Source: Vibrio proteolyticus NBRC 13287
GTDB taxonomy: Bacteria > Pseudomonadota > Gammaproteobacteria > Enterobacterales > Vibrionaceae
Direction of reading: 5' to 3'
DNA: 58,019 nt
NCBI RefSeq assembly: GCF_000467125.1
Contig: NZ_BATJ01000027.1
Coordinates: 1 to 58,019, forward strand
Part shown: piece by piece, positions 25,856 to 35,508 of the stretch
How the letters are laid out: each line of letters begins with the position of its first letter
Position numbering within the stretch: position 1 is the stretch's first letter
The notes under the pieces: model-generated
Seen by the model: only the letters and a program-made list of their open reading frames with translations
Databases searched by the model: none
Told to the model about the DNA's origin: nothing
Made by a program: the position numbers and the translations under genes

Positions 25856-26266
25856 CTACTCGGCTTTTTTCTCTGCCGTGTTGGTCGCTTGGTCCGCTGC
25901 TGGCTGTGAAGCCGCAACGTGGTCATCGTCTTGGGCGGCTGACGGCTCATCCGCCGCGGGCTGAGACGATGGTTTGGCATAAGGACGCTGAACGTCCTGC
26001 GCGGCTTTCTTCAGCTCCTCGACCGACGATTTGAGCTCGGGAGAGAGGTCTTCCATGCCCATCTGTTCCGCTTTGCGCAGATTTTCCTGCAGCTCCTGAA
26101 CTTTCAGCTCATGAGACAATTCGTCCTTGACGCTGTTTGCCATGCTTTTCGCGGCCCGAATAAAGCTCGTGACACTACGAATCGCGTGCGGCAATCGTTC
26201 CGGACCTAACACCACCAAGGCCACCACAGAGATCAATACCAGTTCCCAAAAACCGATATCAAACAC
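25856..26266 (-). CDS. tatB: Sec-independent translocase subunit TatB
   Basis: Partner of TatC in the signal-peptide receptor complex. 136 aa: short N-terminal membrane helix (MFDIGFWELVLISVVALVVL) with the conserved glutamate, the GPERLP hinge, an amphipathic helix (about 25-75) and a loose Ala/Gln/Asp-rich C-terminal tail. Three bases separate it from the tatA stop. Confidence 0.94.
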   Translation of the reverse strand: MFDIGFWELVLISVVALVVLGPERLPHAIRSVTSFIRAAKSMANSVKDELSHELKVQELQENLRKAEQMGMEDLSPELKSSVEELKKAAQDVQRPYAKPSSQPAADEPSAAQDDDHVAASQPAADQATNTAEKKAE

Positions 26267-26269
26267 GAG

Positions 26270-26515
26270 TTAGGCCTGCTCTTTGTCTTTCTTGCTATCA
26301 GCAGTCGCGTCCGTTTTCTGCTGCTCTAAATTTTTTTGCTCGAAGTCGGCATCGGCGTCTTTTTTTGCCGACGCGTCTTCGTCGTTCATCGCTTTCTTAA
26401 AACCTTTAACGGCACTGCCCAGGTCACCACCAATGTTGCGTAGTTTCTTTGTGCCAAACAGTAAGATAACGATGACAGCAATAATGAGAAGTTGCCAAAT
26501 ACTGATACCACCCAT
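26270..26515 (-). CDS. tatA: Twin-arginine translocase pore subunit TatA
   Basis: Forms the protein-conducting assembly of the Tat pathway. 81 aa: membrane helix MGGISIWQLLIIAVIVILLF, hinge FGTKKLRN, amphipathic helix GGDLGSAVKGFKKAM and a charged tail rich in Lys, Asp and Gln. Follows ubiB on the same strand at about 47 bp. Confidence 0.95.
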   Translation of the reverse strand: MGGISIWQLLIIAVIVILLFGTKKLRNIGGDLGSAVKGFKKAMNDEDASAKKDADADFEQKNLEQQKTDATADSKKDKEQA

Positions 26516-26562
26516 TCTTTATACCTCGGGTCTGCTTAAAAAATACTTTCTGAGTTTACCGT

Positions 26563-28200
26563 CTATTGACGGTAAGCTCGCCAACTGAGCAGCCAAAATG
26601 TGACCCCAGTGATACCACTGACCACCGACAACTGCTCAAATGCGTTGTTGACCAATATTGCCGAGCATACGACTAAAGTGGCGCCAACGCCAAACAAAAA
26701 TCTTCCGGTCGCCTGCTGACGTTTGCTGTCTCGATAGCCCTGATAAAGCTGATCCATACGCTGGTTCATGGCCTTACCCTGACGCAGGCTGTCGTACAAC
26801 AACTCCGGCAACTCCGGCAGTTTTTCCGCCCAGAACGGTGCCCGGTCTTTCACCGCGTTGATCACGGCTTGCGGCCCCACCTGATTCATCATCCACGATT
26901 CGAGGAACGGTTTCGCGGTTTCCCACAAATCCAGCTGTGGGTAGAGCTGACGTCCGAGCCCTTCCACATACAGCAAGGTTTTCTGTAACAACACCAGTTG
27001 CGGCTGCACTTCCATATTGAAGCGTCGTGCCGTATTGAACAGATTCAGCAACACATGTCCGAAAGAAATCTCGCACAGGGGTTTGGCAAAAATCGGTTCA
27101 CACACAACGCGAATCGCAAATTCAAACTCATCAATGTTGGTTTCACGTGGAACCCAACCCGATTCCACATGCAGTTCTGCTACCCGGCGGTAGTCCCGAT
27201 TGAAAAACGCCAGAAAGTTCTCTGCCAGATAACGCTTATCTTCACTGTTCAGGGTACCGACGATGCCGCAATCCAGCCCAATCCATTGCGGGTTTTCCGG
27301 ATGCGCCGGTTGAACGAACACATTGCCCGGATGCATATCGGCATGAAAAAAGCTGTCTCGAAATACCTGAGTGAAAAACACGCTCACGCCACGCTCGGCC
27401 AACAACTTCATATTGGTGCCGTTGGCTTTGAGCCCCTCAATATCAGAGACCTGAATCCCGTATATTCGCTCAGAAACCATGACAGTTTCATTACTGAAAT
27501 CGGTAATGACTTCAGGAACATACAATTCTTCACTGCCTTCAAAGTTGCGCCGAAGCTGAATCGCATTGGCCGCTTCGCGGCGCAGATCGAGTTCATCGAG
27601 CAGCGTTTTTTCGTACTCGCGAACCACTTCAACCGGTTTCAAACGCCGAGCTTCAGGCAGCGCCTTGGCGACTATACGCGCCATCCGGTACATGAGTTTT
27701 AGATCTGCATCAATGACTGGGCGAATATCCGGTCGGATCACTTTAAGCACCACTTCCCGCCCCGACTCTTTGAGTTTGGCGGTGTGCACCTGAGCAATCG
27801 ACGCCGACGCCAACGGGACAACTTCAAAGTCACTGAACCAGTTATCCAGGCTGCCGCCGAGCGCTTTTTCCATTTGCGCGCGCGCCAGGTGACCATCAAA
27901 CGGTGACACCTGATCCTGCAGCAACGCCAGCGGATCGGCGATGTGCTCAGGAAACAGATCGCGGCGGGTCGACATCATCTGGCCGAATTTGATCCACACC
28001 GGTCCCAGCTCCTGCAGCGCGAGACGCAGACGCTCGCCAAGTGGCTTGTCCGCATGTTGGTTCTTAATCCAGAACAGAGATTTACGCGCCAGCAATGGCG
28101 CTTTGGTCAACTGATGTTCGCTCGGCAGGAGTTCATCCAAACCGTACTCCAACTGGACCCGGACGATGTGATAAAGACGTTTGAGCTCGCTTGGCGTCAT
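26563..28200 (-). CDS. ubiB: Ubiquinone biosynthesis ATPase/kinase-like UbiB
   Basis: Atypical kinase-fold ATPase supporting ubiquinone synthesis at the inner membrane. 545 aa. The signature KxGQ loop is visible in VWIKFGQMMSTRRD, followed by the kinase-like core with the HADMHPGNVFV catalytic loop. Two transmembrane segments lie at the C-terminus (about 500-540). Its start overlaps the ubiJ stop by four bases (ATGA). A parS-type site lies inside the gene at 27139-27154. Confidence 0.95.
   Translation of the reverse strand: MTPSELKRLYHIVRVQLEYGLDELLPSEHQLTKAPLLARKSLFWIKNQHADKPLGERLRLALQELGPVWIKFGQMMSTRRDLFPEHIADPLALLQDQVSPFDGHLARAQMEKALGGSLDNWFSDFEVVPLASASIAQVHTAKLKESGREVVLKVIRPDIRPVIDADLKLMYRMARIVAKALPEARRLKPVEVVREYEKTLLDELDLRREAANAIQLRRNFEGSEELYVPEVITDFSNETVMVSERIYGIQVSDIEGLKANGTNMKLLAERGVSVFFTQVFRDSFFHADMHPGNVFVQPAHPENPQWIGLDCGIVGTLNSEDKRYLAENFLAFFNRDYRRVAELHVESGWVPRETNIDEFEFAIRVVCEPIFAKPLCEISFGHVLLNLFNTARRFNMEVQPQLVLLQKTLLYVEGLGRQLYPQLDLWETAKPFLESWMMNQVGPQAVINAVKDRAPFWAEKLPELPELLYDSLRQGKAMNQRMDQLYQGYRDSKRQQATGRFLFGVGATLVVCSAILVNNAFEQLSVVSGITGVTFWLLSWRAYRQ
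27139..27154. other. parS-type ParB-binding site inside ubiB
   Basis: GGTTTCACGTGGAACC contains GTTTCACGTGGAAC, which fits the degenerate consensus GTTTCACGTGNAAC; that is the reverse complement of GTTNCACGTGAAAC. It has the same variant half as the site at 45904. Weaker than the two exact sites. Confidence 0.55.
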
Positions 28201-28802
28201 GTTTTCTCCAGCAACTGGTTAAGTCGGGCATCAAGCCGGGCGGCCTGGCTGCGCACCTCGTCGACCTGATCACAAAAATGCGCCACTTCAAGTGGCGCGG
28301 GTGCCAGTTGCCATTCTTCGGTAATGACCTGAGCCAGATGACTTTGATGCTTGCGGGCCTGCGACGCCATCAGGTGGCCGACATTTTTTGCGCCCTGCAC
28401 CAGAGTATGTGCCACTACATCGCCAGTCAAACGCGACAGCCATTCTTCGATATCCGGCTTACAGTCAGTCATCAACTGAGCAAATTTCTGTGCCAGTTGA
28501 ATGTCGCCCTCCAGCACTAACTGGTCCTGTTTGATCAACTTGGTGATGTTGGCCTGCTCACGCAGTTGCGGTAACACCGCGACATTGAGTGACAGGTAGC
28601 AATCAGGCAGACCTTCATAGCTGGCCAGCACATCGATTTGCTGGCTGAACAGGAACGTCAGGGTTTTATTGAATTCTTTCAGATGCACCTGAATCGCCTG
28701 ACCTTTGAGTCGGCCGAGACGACGACCCAGCTCGGGGTCGTCTTGAATCAGGGTATTGAGGGTGGTTTCGATGGCCGCGGTGACCAGGGGTTCAAATGGC
28801 AT
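28197..28802 (-). CDS. ubiJ: Ubiquinone biosynthesis accessory factor UbiJ
   Basis: Accessory protein of the cytosolic Ubi metabolon; its N-terminal SCP2 lipid-binding domain holds ubiquinone precursors (about residues 10-110). 201 aa with a C-terminal coiled coil (about 165-200). Interacts with UbiK, encoded at 9.8 kb. Co-transcribed between ubiE and ubiB, with a four-base overlap to ubiB and nine bases after the ubiE stop. Confidence 0.92.
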   Translation of the reverse strand: MPFEPLVTAAIETTLNTLIQDDPELGRRLGRLKGQAIQVHLKEFNKTLTFLFSQQIDVLASYEGLPDCYLSLNVAVLPQLREQANITKLIKQDQLVLEGDIQLAQKFAQLMTDCKPDIEEWLSRLTGDVVAHTLVQGAKNVGHLMASQARKHQSHLAQVITEEWQLAPAPLEVAHFCDQVDEVRSQAARLDARLNQLLEKT

Positions 28803-28811
28803 GCTTCACCC

Positions 28812-29594
28812 TCAGAATTTGTAGCCACGGTGCAGCGCGACAATGCCGCCGGTCAGGTTGTAGTAACAAGTGTTGTCAAACCCGGCGTGTTCCATCATGC
28901 CTTTCAGTGTTTCCTGATCCGGGTGCATACGAATTGACTCGGCCAGGTAACGGTAACTTTCGGCGTCATTGGCCACCAGTTGCCCCATTTTGGGCAGCAG
29001 GTGGAAGGAGTACGCATCGTAAATTTTCGACAACGGCTCCAGCACCGGCTTAGAGAATTCCAGCACCAGCAGGCGGCCACCCGGTTTGAGCACCCGGAAC
29101 ATCGAACGCAACGCCGCGTCTTTATCGGTCACGTTGCGCAGGCAGAAACTGATGGTGATCACGTCAAAATAGTCGTCCGGGAACGGCAGGGCTTCCGCAT
29201 TGGCTTGCACGTAATGCACGTTGCCCACAATGCCGCTGTCGCGCAACTTATCGCGGCCCACGTTAAGCATCGAGTTATTGATGTCCGCCAGCACCACATG
29301 GCCTTTTTCTCCGACGATGCGGGAAAACTTCGCCGTCAGATCACCGGTCCCGCCCCCGAGGTCAAGAATACGCTGACCCGGACGTGCGCCGCTGCAGTCA
29401 ATGGTAAAACGCTTCCACAAGCGGTGGATGCCGCCAGACATCAGATCGTTCATGATGTCGTATTTCGCGGCCACGGAGTGGAAGACTTCGGCCACTTTCG
29501 CCACTTTTTCGTCTTTTTTGACCGTGGTGAAACCGAAATGGGTGGTTTCCTGATGATCTGGTGCCGTTTCGGCTTGCACGTTGGTATCCGTCAT
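28812..29594 (-). CDS. ubiE: Demethyl(mena)quinol C-methyltransferase
   Basis: SAM-dependent C-methyltransferase acting in both ubiquinone and menaquinone synthesis. 260 aa, slightly longer than the E. coli enzyme at the N-terminus. Family signatures: YDIMNDLMSGGIHRLWK, motif I LDLGGGTGDLT, SFCLRNVTD and the C-terminal NLTGGIVALHRGYKF. First of the ubiE-ubiJ-ubiB-tatABC genes. Confidence 0.96.
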   Translation of the reverse strand: MTDTNVQAETAPDHQETTHFGFTTVKKDEKVAKVAEVFHSVAAKYDIMNDLMSGGIHRLWKRFTIDCSGARPGQRILDLGGGTGDLTAKFSRIVGEKGHVVLADINNSMLNVGRDKLRDSGIVGNVHYVQANAEALPFPDDYFDVITISFCLRNVTDKDAALRSMFRVLKPGGRLLVLEFSKPVLEPLSKIYDAYSFHLLPKMGQLVANDAESYRYLAESIRMHPDQETLKGMMEHAGFDNTCYYNLTGGIVALHRGYKF

Positions 29595-29662
29595 TCTCTG
29601 TCCTCTTGAGCAGCGTTAACACTGACGATGAGAGGCTCAATCGGCCTCTTTGCTGCGGGCGG

Positions 29663-31195
29663 TTAGTTTACTTTATCCTCAGCGTGATGTCTTTCTACTA
29701 ACGAGTCATTTTCTGCGAAAGCCTCATTTTGCGCGATGTCGCTCAGAGCAGACGAAATCGGCCGTTTGACCTCGACACCCAATTGTTTGAAGCTTTCCGC
29801 CTGTCGGATGACGTTCCCGCGCCCGGTGGCCAGTTTATTCATCGCGCCCTGGTAATTTTGATTGGCTTTATCCAGCGCCCCGCCCAGGCTTTCCATGTCG
29901 TCGACAAACAGGCGCAGCTTGTCGTACAACTTGCTCGCCCGCTCCGCGATGATCTGGGCGTTCTGGTTCTGACGCTCATTGCGCCACAGGTTATCGATGG
30001 TGCGCAGCGCCACCAGTAACGTCGTTGGGCTGACCAAAATGATGTTGTGCTCCATGGCGTCTTTCACCAAACTCGGATCCGCTTGAATCGCGACCTGAAA
30101 GGCCGGTTCAACCGGAATAAACATCAGTACATAGTCGAGACTCTGTATTCCTTTGAGCTGGTGATAATCTTTGTGACTCAATCCCTTGATGTGCGCACGG
30201 ATCGCCAACAGGTGATCGCTCAGCGCACGTTCACGCTGCGCGTCAGTGTCGGCGTTAAAGTACCGCTCGTAAGCCACCAGCGCCATTTTCGAGTCCACCA
30301 CCACCTGCTTATCGTGTGGTAGATGCACAATCACATCCGGCTGATAACGCTTGCCCGCCTCGTTGTGCAAACTGACCTGGGTCTGGTACTCATGGCCTTC
30401 ACGCAGACCGGATTCGGCCAGTACCCGGGCCAGCACCACTTCGCCCCAGTTGCCCTGCTGCTTGTTATCGCCTTTGAGCGCTTGTGTCAGATTCACCGCT
30501 TCACGGGTCATGTGCTCGTTGAGCTGCTGCAGTTTCTTCAATTCGTGCACCAGCGTGTGACGCTCTTTGGCTTCAAGAGTAAAACTGTCGCTGACCTGAC
30601 GTTTAAACCCTTCCAACTGCTCACGCAGCGGCGTCAGAATGCCGTCCAGGCTCTGACGATTCTGCTGGTCAACTTTCGCGGTTTTGCTTTCGAACAATTG
30701 ATTGGCCAGATGCTCGAACTGCTGCTTGAGCCGCTCTTCCGCTTTCTCCAGCAACTCCAGTTTCTCCTGACTGGCGAGCATTGCCTGTTCATGGCGCGCT
30801 TCCTGCTCTCGTAACCGGGCTTCGAGCTGAGACTTTTGTTCGCGCACCTGATTGAGCTGATCCGCGTATTGCTGACGTTCCTGTCTGACCGTGTCGAAAT
30901 AACGCAGCTTTTCCATCACCGCCATCAGTTTGCCATGCGACTGACGCCGTTCGTATTCGGCTTTGTCGCGTTCATTGTCCAGCTCATCTAACTCCGTTTG
31001 CGCCTGAGTCAGTTCCTGACGTAACTGGTCGAGCTGAGTGTCATGCCACTGTTGATTGGCATTCAGCTGCTGTTCAAGCAATTGATTTTGATAGCGCATC
31101 TTCTGTTTGACCCACCACCCGGTGGCGACACCGCCAGCCAGCGCACTTGCTATCGCGCTGAGCAACCAGCCTTGATGTTCCAGAATCCATTGCAT
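29663..31195 (-). CDS. rmuC: DNA recombination protein RmuC
   Basis: Limits DNA inversions and other rearrangements; a putative nuclease. 510 aa: N-terminal membrane segment (about 10-30), a long coiled coil rich in Gln, Glu and Arg to about 210, then the conserved RmuC domain with KGDNKQQGNWGEVVLARVLE-like and DSKMALVAYERY segments. It precedes ubiE as in E. coli. Confidence 0.93.
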   Translation of the reverse strand: MQWILEHQGWLLSAIASALAGGVATGWWVKQKMRYQNQLLEQQLNANQQWHDTQLDQLRQELTQAQTELDELDNERDKAEYERRQSHGKLMAVMEKLRYFDTVRQERQQYADQLNQVREQKSQLEARLREQEARHEQAMLASQEKLELLEKAEERLKQQFEHLANQLFESKTAKVDQQNRQSLDGILTPLREQLEGFKRQVSDSFTLEAKERHTLVHELKKLQQLNEHMTREAVNLTQALKGDNKQQGNWGEVVLARVLAESGLREGHEYQTQVSLHNEAGKRYQPDVIVHLPHDKQVVVDSKMALVAYERYFNADTDAQRERALSDHLLAIRAHIKGLSHKDYHQLKGIQSLDYVLMFIPVEPAFQVAIQADPSLVKDAMEHNIILVSPTTLLVALRTIDNLWRNERQNQNAQIIAERASKLYDKLRLFVDDMESLGGALDKANQNYQGAMNKLATGRGNVIRQAESFKQLGVEVKRPISSALSDIAQNEAFAENDSLVERHHAEDKVN

Positions 31196-31327
31196 AATAA
31201 AGGTTTAACCCGTGTCAGACGTTTTTTATCATGGTATTTCGACACTGGATAAATGTCCAGTTTGTCGTCCAGATATCGAGCAGCTAGACTAGGCGTTTTG
31301 CTCTGCCTCTCGTCGATAAGGAATATC

Positions 31328-32239
31328 ATGAACGAACGCCGCGCGCTCGGATTTGCGCTGTCTGCGGTGCTGCTGTGGTCCACAGTCGCCACGGCATTTA
31401 AACTCACGCTGGCCGAATTCACACCGGTGCAAATGCTGACTGTCGCCAGCATCGTCTCTGCGCTGGCACTGACGCTGGTTTGTGCACTGCAAGGGAAGCT
31501 GCCTCAGGTAGTGCCGACGTTCAGTGCCAATCCGCTTTATTTTGTCCTGCTCGGGCTGATCAATCCGCTTGGCTATTATCTGATTCTGTTTAAAGCGTAT
31601 GATCTGCTGCCCGCCTCACAGGCTCAGGCCATCAACTACAGCTGGGCAATTACCCTGACCTTGATGGCCGCGGTATTTCTCGGCCAGAAAATTCGCAAAC
31701 AGGACTGGCTGGCGTGCGCGTTCAGTTATTTTGGCGTGGTGGTCATTGCAACACAGGGCGATGTTCTCGGCATGCACTTTGAGAGCCCGCTCGGCGTCGG
31801 ACTGGCGTTACTCTCAACCCTGTTGTGGGCCAGTTACTGGATTCTCAATACCAAAAACCACGCCGATCCTGTCATCAGCGTACTGCTCGGTTTTCTGGTC
31901 GCCATTCCGTTTGCGCTGGCAATCAGTGGCTGGGAAGGCGCCGGTTGGTCAGACATCAGTGTCCGGGGCTGGCTGGCGGTGGGCTATGTAGGACTGTTTG
32001 AGATGGGCATTACCTTTGTTTTGTGGCTCACCGCTCTCAAGTCCACCCGCAACACTGCCCGGATCAGCAATCTTATCTTTGCGTCGCCATTTATTTCACT
32101 GTTGCTACTGGCCACCATTATCGGTGAGCAGATCCATCCGACCACACTGATCGGCCTGATGCTGATCATCACCGGGCTGGCGATCCAGCAGATCAAAACC
32201 CGTCGCCACGATCCCGACCGTTCATCAGCATCTGAGTAG
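31328..32239 (+). CDS. DMT-superfamily transporter with two EamA domains
   Basis: Predicted ten-helix inner-membrane exporter or importer of small metabolites; substrate unknown. 303 aa, with two EamA repeats, the first starting ALGFALSAVLLWSTVATAFK and the second near residue 150 (LGVGLALLSTLLWASYWIL). Start at ATG 31328 has AAGGAA upstream; the open frame extends back to 31253 without support. Divergent from rmuC. Confidence 0.85.
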   Translation: MNERRALGFALSAVLLWSTVATAFKLTLAEFTPVQMLTVASIVSALALTLVCALQGKLPQVVPTFSANPLYFVLLGLINPLGYYLILFKAYDLLPASQAQAINYSWAITLTLMAAVFLGQKIRKQDWLACAFSYFGVVVIATQGDVLGMHFESPLGVGLALLSTLLWASYWILNTKNHADPVISVLLGFLVAIPFALAISGWEGAGWSDISVRGWLAVGYVGLFEMGITFVLWLTALKSTRNTARISNLIFASPFISLLLLATIIGEQIHPTTLIGLMLIITGLAIQQIKTRRHDPDRSSASE

Positions 32240-32503
32240 CGTCACAACGCAGCGCCCGCGGCTCGGTATCGCAGGCGCTGGCTTACCCCGCAAACCGATT
32301 GATTGGCTTGCAAATCCGCCTCGTCATTTTTGAACCAAGATAACACTTTGACTTTACAACACGGCTAAGTCGCTGCTTTAGTGGGATTATTCCATCAGTT
32401 CCACGTGAACTGGATTAATAATAAAGTCAATAATAGATACCAAATCCCGCACCGGCCTCACGCAGCCGGTGGCAAACAGACGTCATTGGTCAAACACAAT
32501 TCT

Positions 32504-34879
32504 ATGTCTCATAACCCATTAATCAGCCTGCATGCTGATGCCATCACACAGGCACTGCATCAACTGCGCACCTTACTGAGCGGCCAATGTGCCCTGCTGA
32601 GTGGCCATATGCCGCACCAACCTGTGCTGGGAGACTCACTTCACGTGACAGCGGAGCTGGCCTCATGGTATCCGGGCCAATCCGAGCTGTATCACTGCCA
32701 GCACAGCGGTGTGACTCTGGCGCCTATCTGGCAGGATGCGTCTACACTGATCGCGCTGCTGGCTGTCAAATCTGCGCATCCGCAAACGGCCTGGCTAACA
32801 CGCACTGCCGCCGACAGCCTGACCCACACTCTCGGGCAATCGTTGACGCTGCCCACTTTGCAGCAGTTCATAAACAGCCTGGACGATCACGCCTGGGTCA
32901 AAGACCCAAACGGGATATACATCATGGGTAACCTGGCGATTGAACAAGCCTGGGGACGTACGCTGAGTGAGATCGTCGGTGCCAGCGACCATCAGTTGTT
33001 CAGTCCGCAGCTGGCGCGAAAATTCATCGCTTCCGATCACAAGGTGATGGAACACGGCAAAGCCATGACCGTCGATGAGTGCTGCGATCAAGGCACCCGG
33101 GGCGACAAACAGTGGTATGAGACCATCAAGGCCCCCATCTTTGATCACCAGCAGCGCCTGGTCGGTATTCTCGGCATGACACGTAATGCCACCCAGCGCA
33201 AACAGGTCGAAAATCAGCTCAGCATCGCCACCAAAATCTTCAGCAACTCCCATGAGGGTGTGGTGATCACCGATGCCGACGGCAAGATCGTCGAAATCAA
33301 CGCCGCGTTCAGCGACATCACTGGTTATCCGCCGCAGGACGTGATCGGCCATAATCCCCGCCTGTTGCAGTCCGGCCACCACGATCGCGCATTTTACCGC
33401 GACATGTGGGCACAACTGAAACGGGACGGACGCTGGAAAGGCGAATTCATCAACCGGCGCAAAGACGGTTCCGTTTACCCACAACTGGCTACCATCAGCG
33501 CGGTATACGACGAATACAAACAGTTGATGAATTACATTTGTGTGTTTGAGGACATCTCTCTCTATAAAGAGCATGAAGAAAAAATCGAGCAGATGGCGTA
33601 TTTCGACCCGCTGACCGATTTGCCCAACCGTACCCACCTGATTCAGTTGCTCGACGAACAGATTGTCGCCAGCCGCGAAAGCGGCCGATCTTTCGCAACC
33701 CTGGTACTGGATGTCGACCATTTCAAACACGTCAACGATAGTCTGGGCCATTTCAGTGGCGACAAAATATTGTCTGAGCTTGCCACCCGACTGAAAGCGC
33801 ATCTGCGTCACCAGGATCACATCGCCCGTATCGGTGGGGATGAATTTGTGATCATCCTCAGTGACCTCGACAGCACCGCCGACTTGTCACTGATGATGCA
33901 GCGCCTGTTCTCCAGCTTCCAGCAGACGTTTTCTCCGCACGAAGGCGCCGCCCTGCGCCTGTCGACCAGCATCGGTGTCGCGATGTTCCCTTGTGATGGT
34001 GACGACGGAGAAACCTTACTCAAAAACGCCGATACAGCGATGTATCAGGCCAAAAAGAATGGCCGCAACGGTTACGCCTTTTACACCCCGGAGCTGACGG
34101 ATGTCGCGGTGTCGCATGTGCGGCTGCAGTCGGCGCTGCATGAAGCACTCGAGCTGGGGCAGTTTTCGCTCGCCTACCAACCCCAGTATCAACTGGCCGA
34201 CGCCCATCTGACTGGCTTTGAAGCTCTGATCCGCTGGCAACACCCAGAGCTCGGTGCAATCTCGCCAGCCCAGTTTATCCCGATTGCGGAGAAATCGGGC
34301 TTAATGCAGGCAATGGGTAAGTGGGTACTCACCACCGCTTGTCGGCAAGGTAAAACTTGGCTGGATAAAGGCTATGAGTTTGGCAAACTGGCGGTCAACG
34401 TTTCGGCCATTCAATTGCAGCAAAGCGAATTTACCGAACGTCTGGAAGCAATTCTGCATGACACCGGCTTCCCGGCCAACCGGCTGGAAATTGAGATCAC
34501 GGAAGGGCTGCTGATGGAAGATCAGGAGCAGGCCATTCGGTATCTCGATCAGGTTCGCCAGTTGGGCGTTGAAATCGCCCTGGATGACTTCGGTACCGGT
34601 TATTCCTCCCTTTCCTACCTGAAAGGCCTGCCACTGCATAAACTCAAAGTCGATCGTTCGTTCGTCAGTGATGTGCCGGATGACACCGACAGCAACGCCA
34701 TCGTCAACGCGATCATTGCCATGGGCCACACTCTGGGGTTGAAAGTGATTGCGGAAGGAATAGAGAATTCGCAGCAGCAAGACTACCTGCTGCGCCAGGG
34801 TTGTTGCTACGGTCAGGGGTATCACCTCGGCCGCCCGATGGACGCCGAAGCCGCCACCACCCTGCTTAAGGGTGCCTGA
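32504..34879 (+). CDS. PAS-PAS-GGDEF-EAL cyclic-di-GMP enzyme
   Basis: Soluble dual-domain protein of cyclic-di-GMP turnover. From ATG 32504 it has 791 aa: an N-terminal region of about 110 residues, a PAS domain around LDDHAWVKDPNGIYIMG, a second PAS/PAC near NSHEGVVITDADGKIVEIN, GGDEF with intact IGGDEFVII and an upstream RHQD that fits the inhibitory I-site, then EAL with FEALIRW, EITEG, DDFGTGYSS and KVDRSF. Both catalytic cores look competent. A GTG at 32381 could extend the protein; neither start has a clear Shine-Dalgarno site. Confidence 0.88.
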   Translation: MSHNPLISLHADAITQALHQLRTLLSGQCALLSGHMPHQPVLGDSLHVTAELASWYPGQSELYHCQHSGVTLAPIWQDASTLIALLAVKSAHPQTAWLTRTAADSLTHTLGQSLTLPTLQQFINSLDDHAWVKDPNGIYIMGNLAIEQAWGRTLSEIVGASDHQLFSPQLARKFIASDHKVMEHGKAMTVDECCDQGTRGDKQWYETIKAPIFDHQQRLVGILGMTRNATQRKQVENQLSIATKIFSNSHEGVVITDADGKIVEINAAFSDITGYPPQDVIGHNPRLLQSGHHDRAFYRDMWAQLKRDGRWKGEFINRRKDGSVYPQLATISAVYDEYKQLMNYICVFEDISLYKEHEEKIEQMAYFDPLTDLPNRTHLIQLLDEQIVASRESGRSFATLVLDVDHFKHVNDSLGHFSGDKILSELATRLKAHLRHQDHIARIGGDEFVIILSDLDSTADLSLMMQRLFSSFQQTFSPHEGAALRLSTSIGVAMFPCDGDDGETLLKNADTAMYQAKKNGRNGYAFYTPELTDVAVSHVRLQSALHEALELGQFSLAYQPQYQLADAHLTGFEALIRWQHPELGAISPAQFIPIAEKSGLMQAMGKWVLTTACRQGKTWLDKGYEFGKLAVNVSAIQLQQSEFTERLEAILHDTGFPANRLEIEITEGLLMEDQEQAIRYLDQVRQLGVEIALDDFGTGYSSLSYLKGLPLHKLKVDRSFVSDVPDDTDSNAIVNAIIAMGHTLGLKVIAEGIENSQQQDYLLRQGCCYGQGYHLGRPMDAEAATTLLKGA

Positions 34880-35058
34880 ATCGGCCGGATCATCCACCCG
34901 GCTTGCGCTCTGAGACGAGCACAGGGCAATACACGCGTTGAGAAAATCTTGATATCAACCCCGGTGTGCCTGATAACGTTTTAGCTATTCCGTATCTATC
35001 TTGAGGACTTGTGCCACGTGGTGTGACTAGGATGTGGTTTTCACTAGAGGACACCATC

Positions 35059-35508
35059 ATGACACTTCGTATCTATGCCGCCGAGCCGCAACACGTTCCA
35101 CGGGTATTGCCCATGTACATGGGCTATCTGAACTTTTATCAGGTGCAAAAAACCACCATGCAGGCACAGCAGTACCTGACCGAGCGCCTGAACTTGGGCC
35201 AATCACGGATTTTTTATGCGGAGCTGGACGGCGCTGTGGCTGGTTTTTGCCAACTCTACCCTTTGTTTTGTTCACTGGAAATGAAGCGCATCTGGCTGTT
35301 GTACGATCTGTACGTCACGCCGCCAGCGCGCCGACACGGAGTCGCAGAGGCATTACTAGAGCGGGCCGATCAACTCGGCCGCGAGAGCGATGCCGCATTT
35401 ATCATGCTCAGCACCGCCCAAGACAATCACCCCGCTCAGACGCTGTATGAGCAACACCACTACGTGCGAGATAATGAGTTTGTGGTCTACAATCGGAGGC
35501 TGGACTGA
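35059..35508 (+). CDS. GNAT-family N-acetyltransferase
   Basis: 149-aa acetyltransferase, substrate unknown. The acetyl-CoA loop is TPPARRHGVAEALLERA, preceded by the IWLLYDLYV strand and followed by ADQLGRESDAAFIMLSTAQDNHPAQTLYEQHHY. Start ATG 35059 is chosen from family length, with AGAGGA upstream. Its stop codon directly abuts that of the convergent flavoprotein gene (TGATCA at 35506-35511). Confidence 0.85.
   Translation: MTLRIYAAEPQHVPRVLPMYMGYLNFYQVQKTTMQAQQYLTERLNLGQSRIFYAELDGAVAGFCQLYPLFCSLEMKRIWLLYDLYVTPPARRHGVAEALLERADQLGRESDAAFIMLSTAQDNHPAQTLYEQHHYVRDNEFVVYNRRLD

Noticed and set aside
32399..32417. CACGTG-centred sequence AGTTCCACGTGAACT, similar to parS
   Set aside because: The right half reads GTGAACT instead of GTGAAAC, so it does not fit GTTNCACGTGAAAC in either direction.
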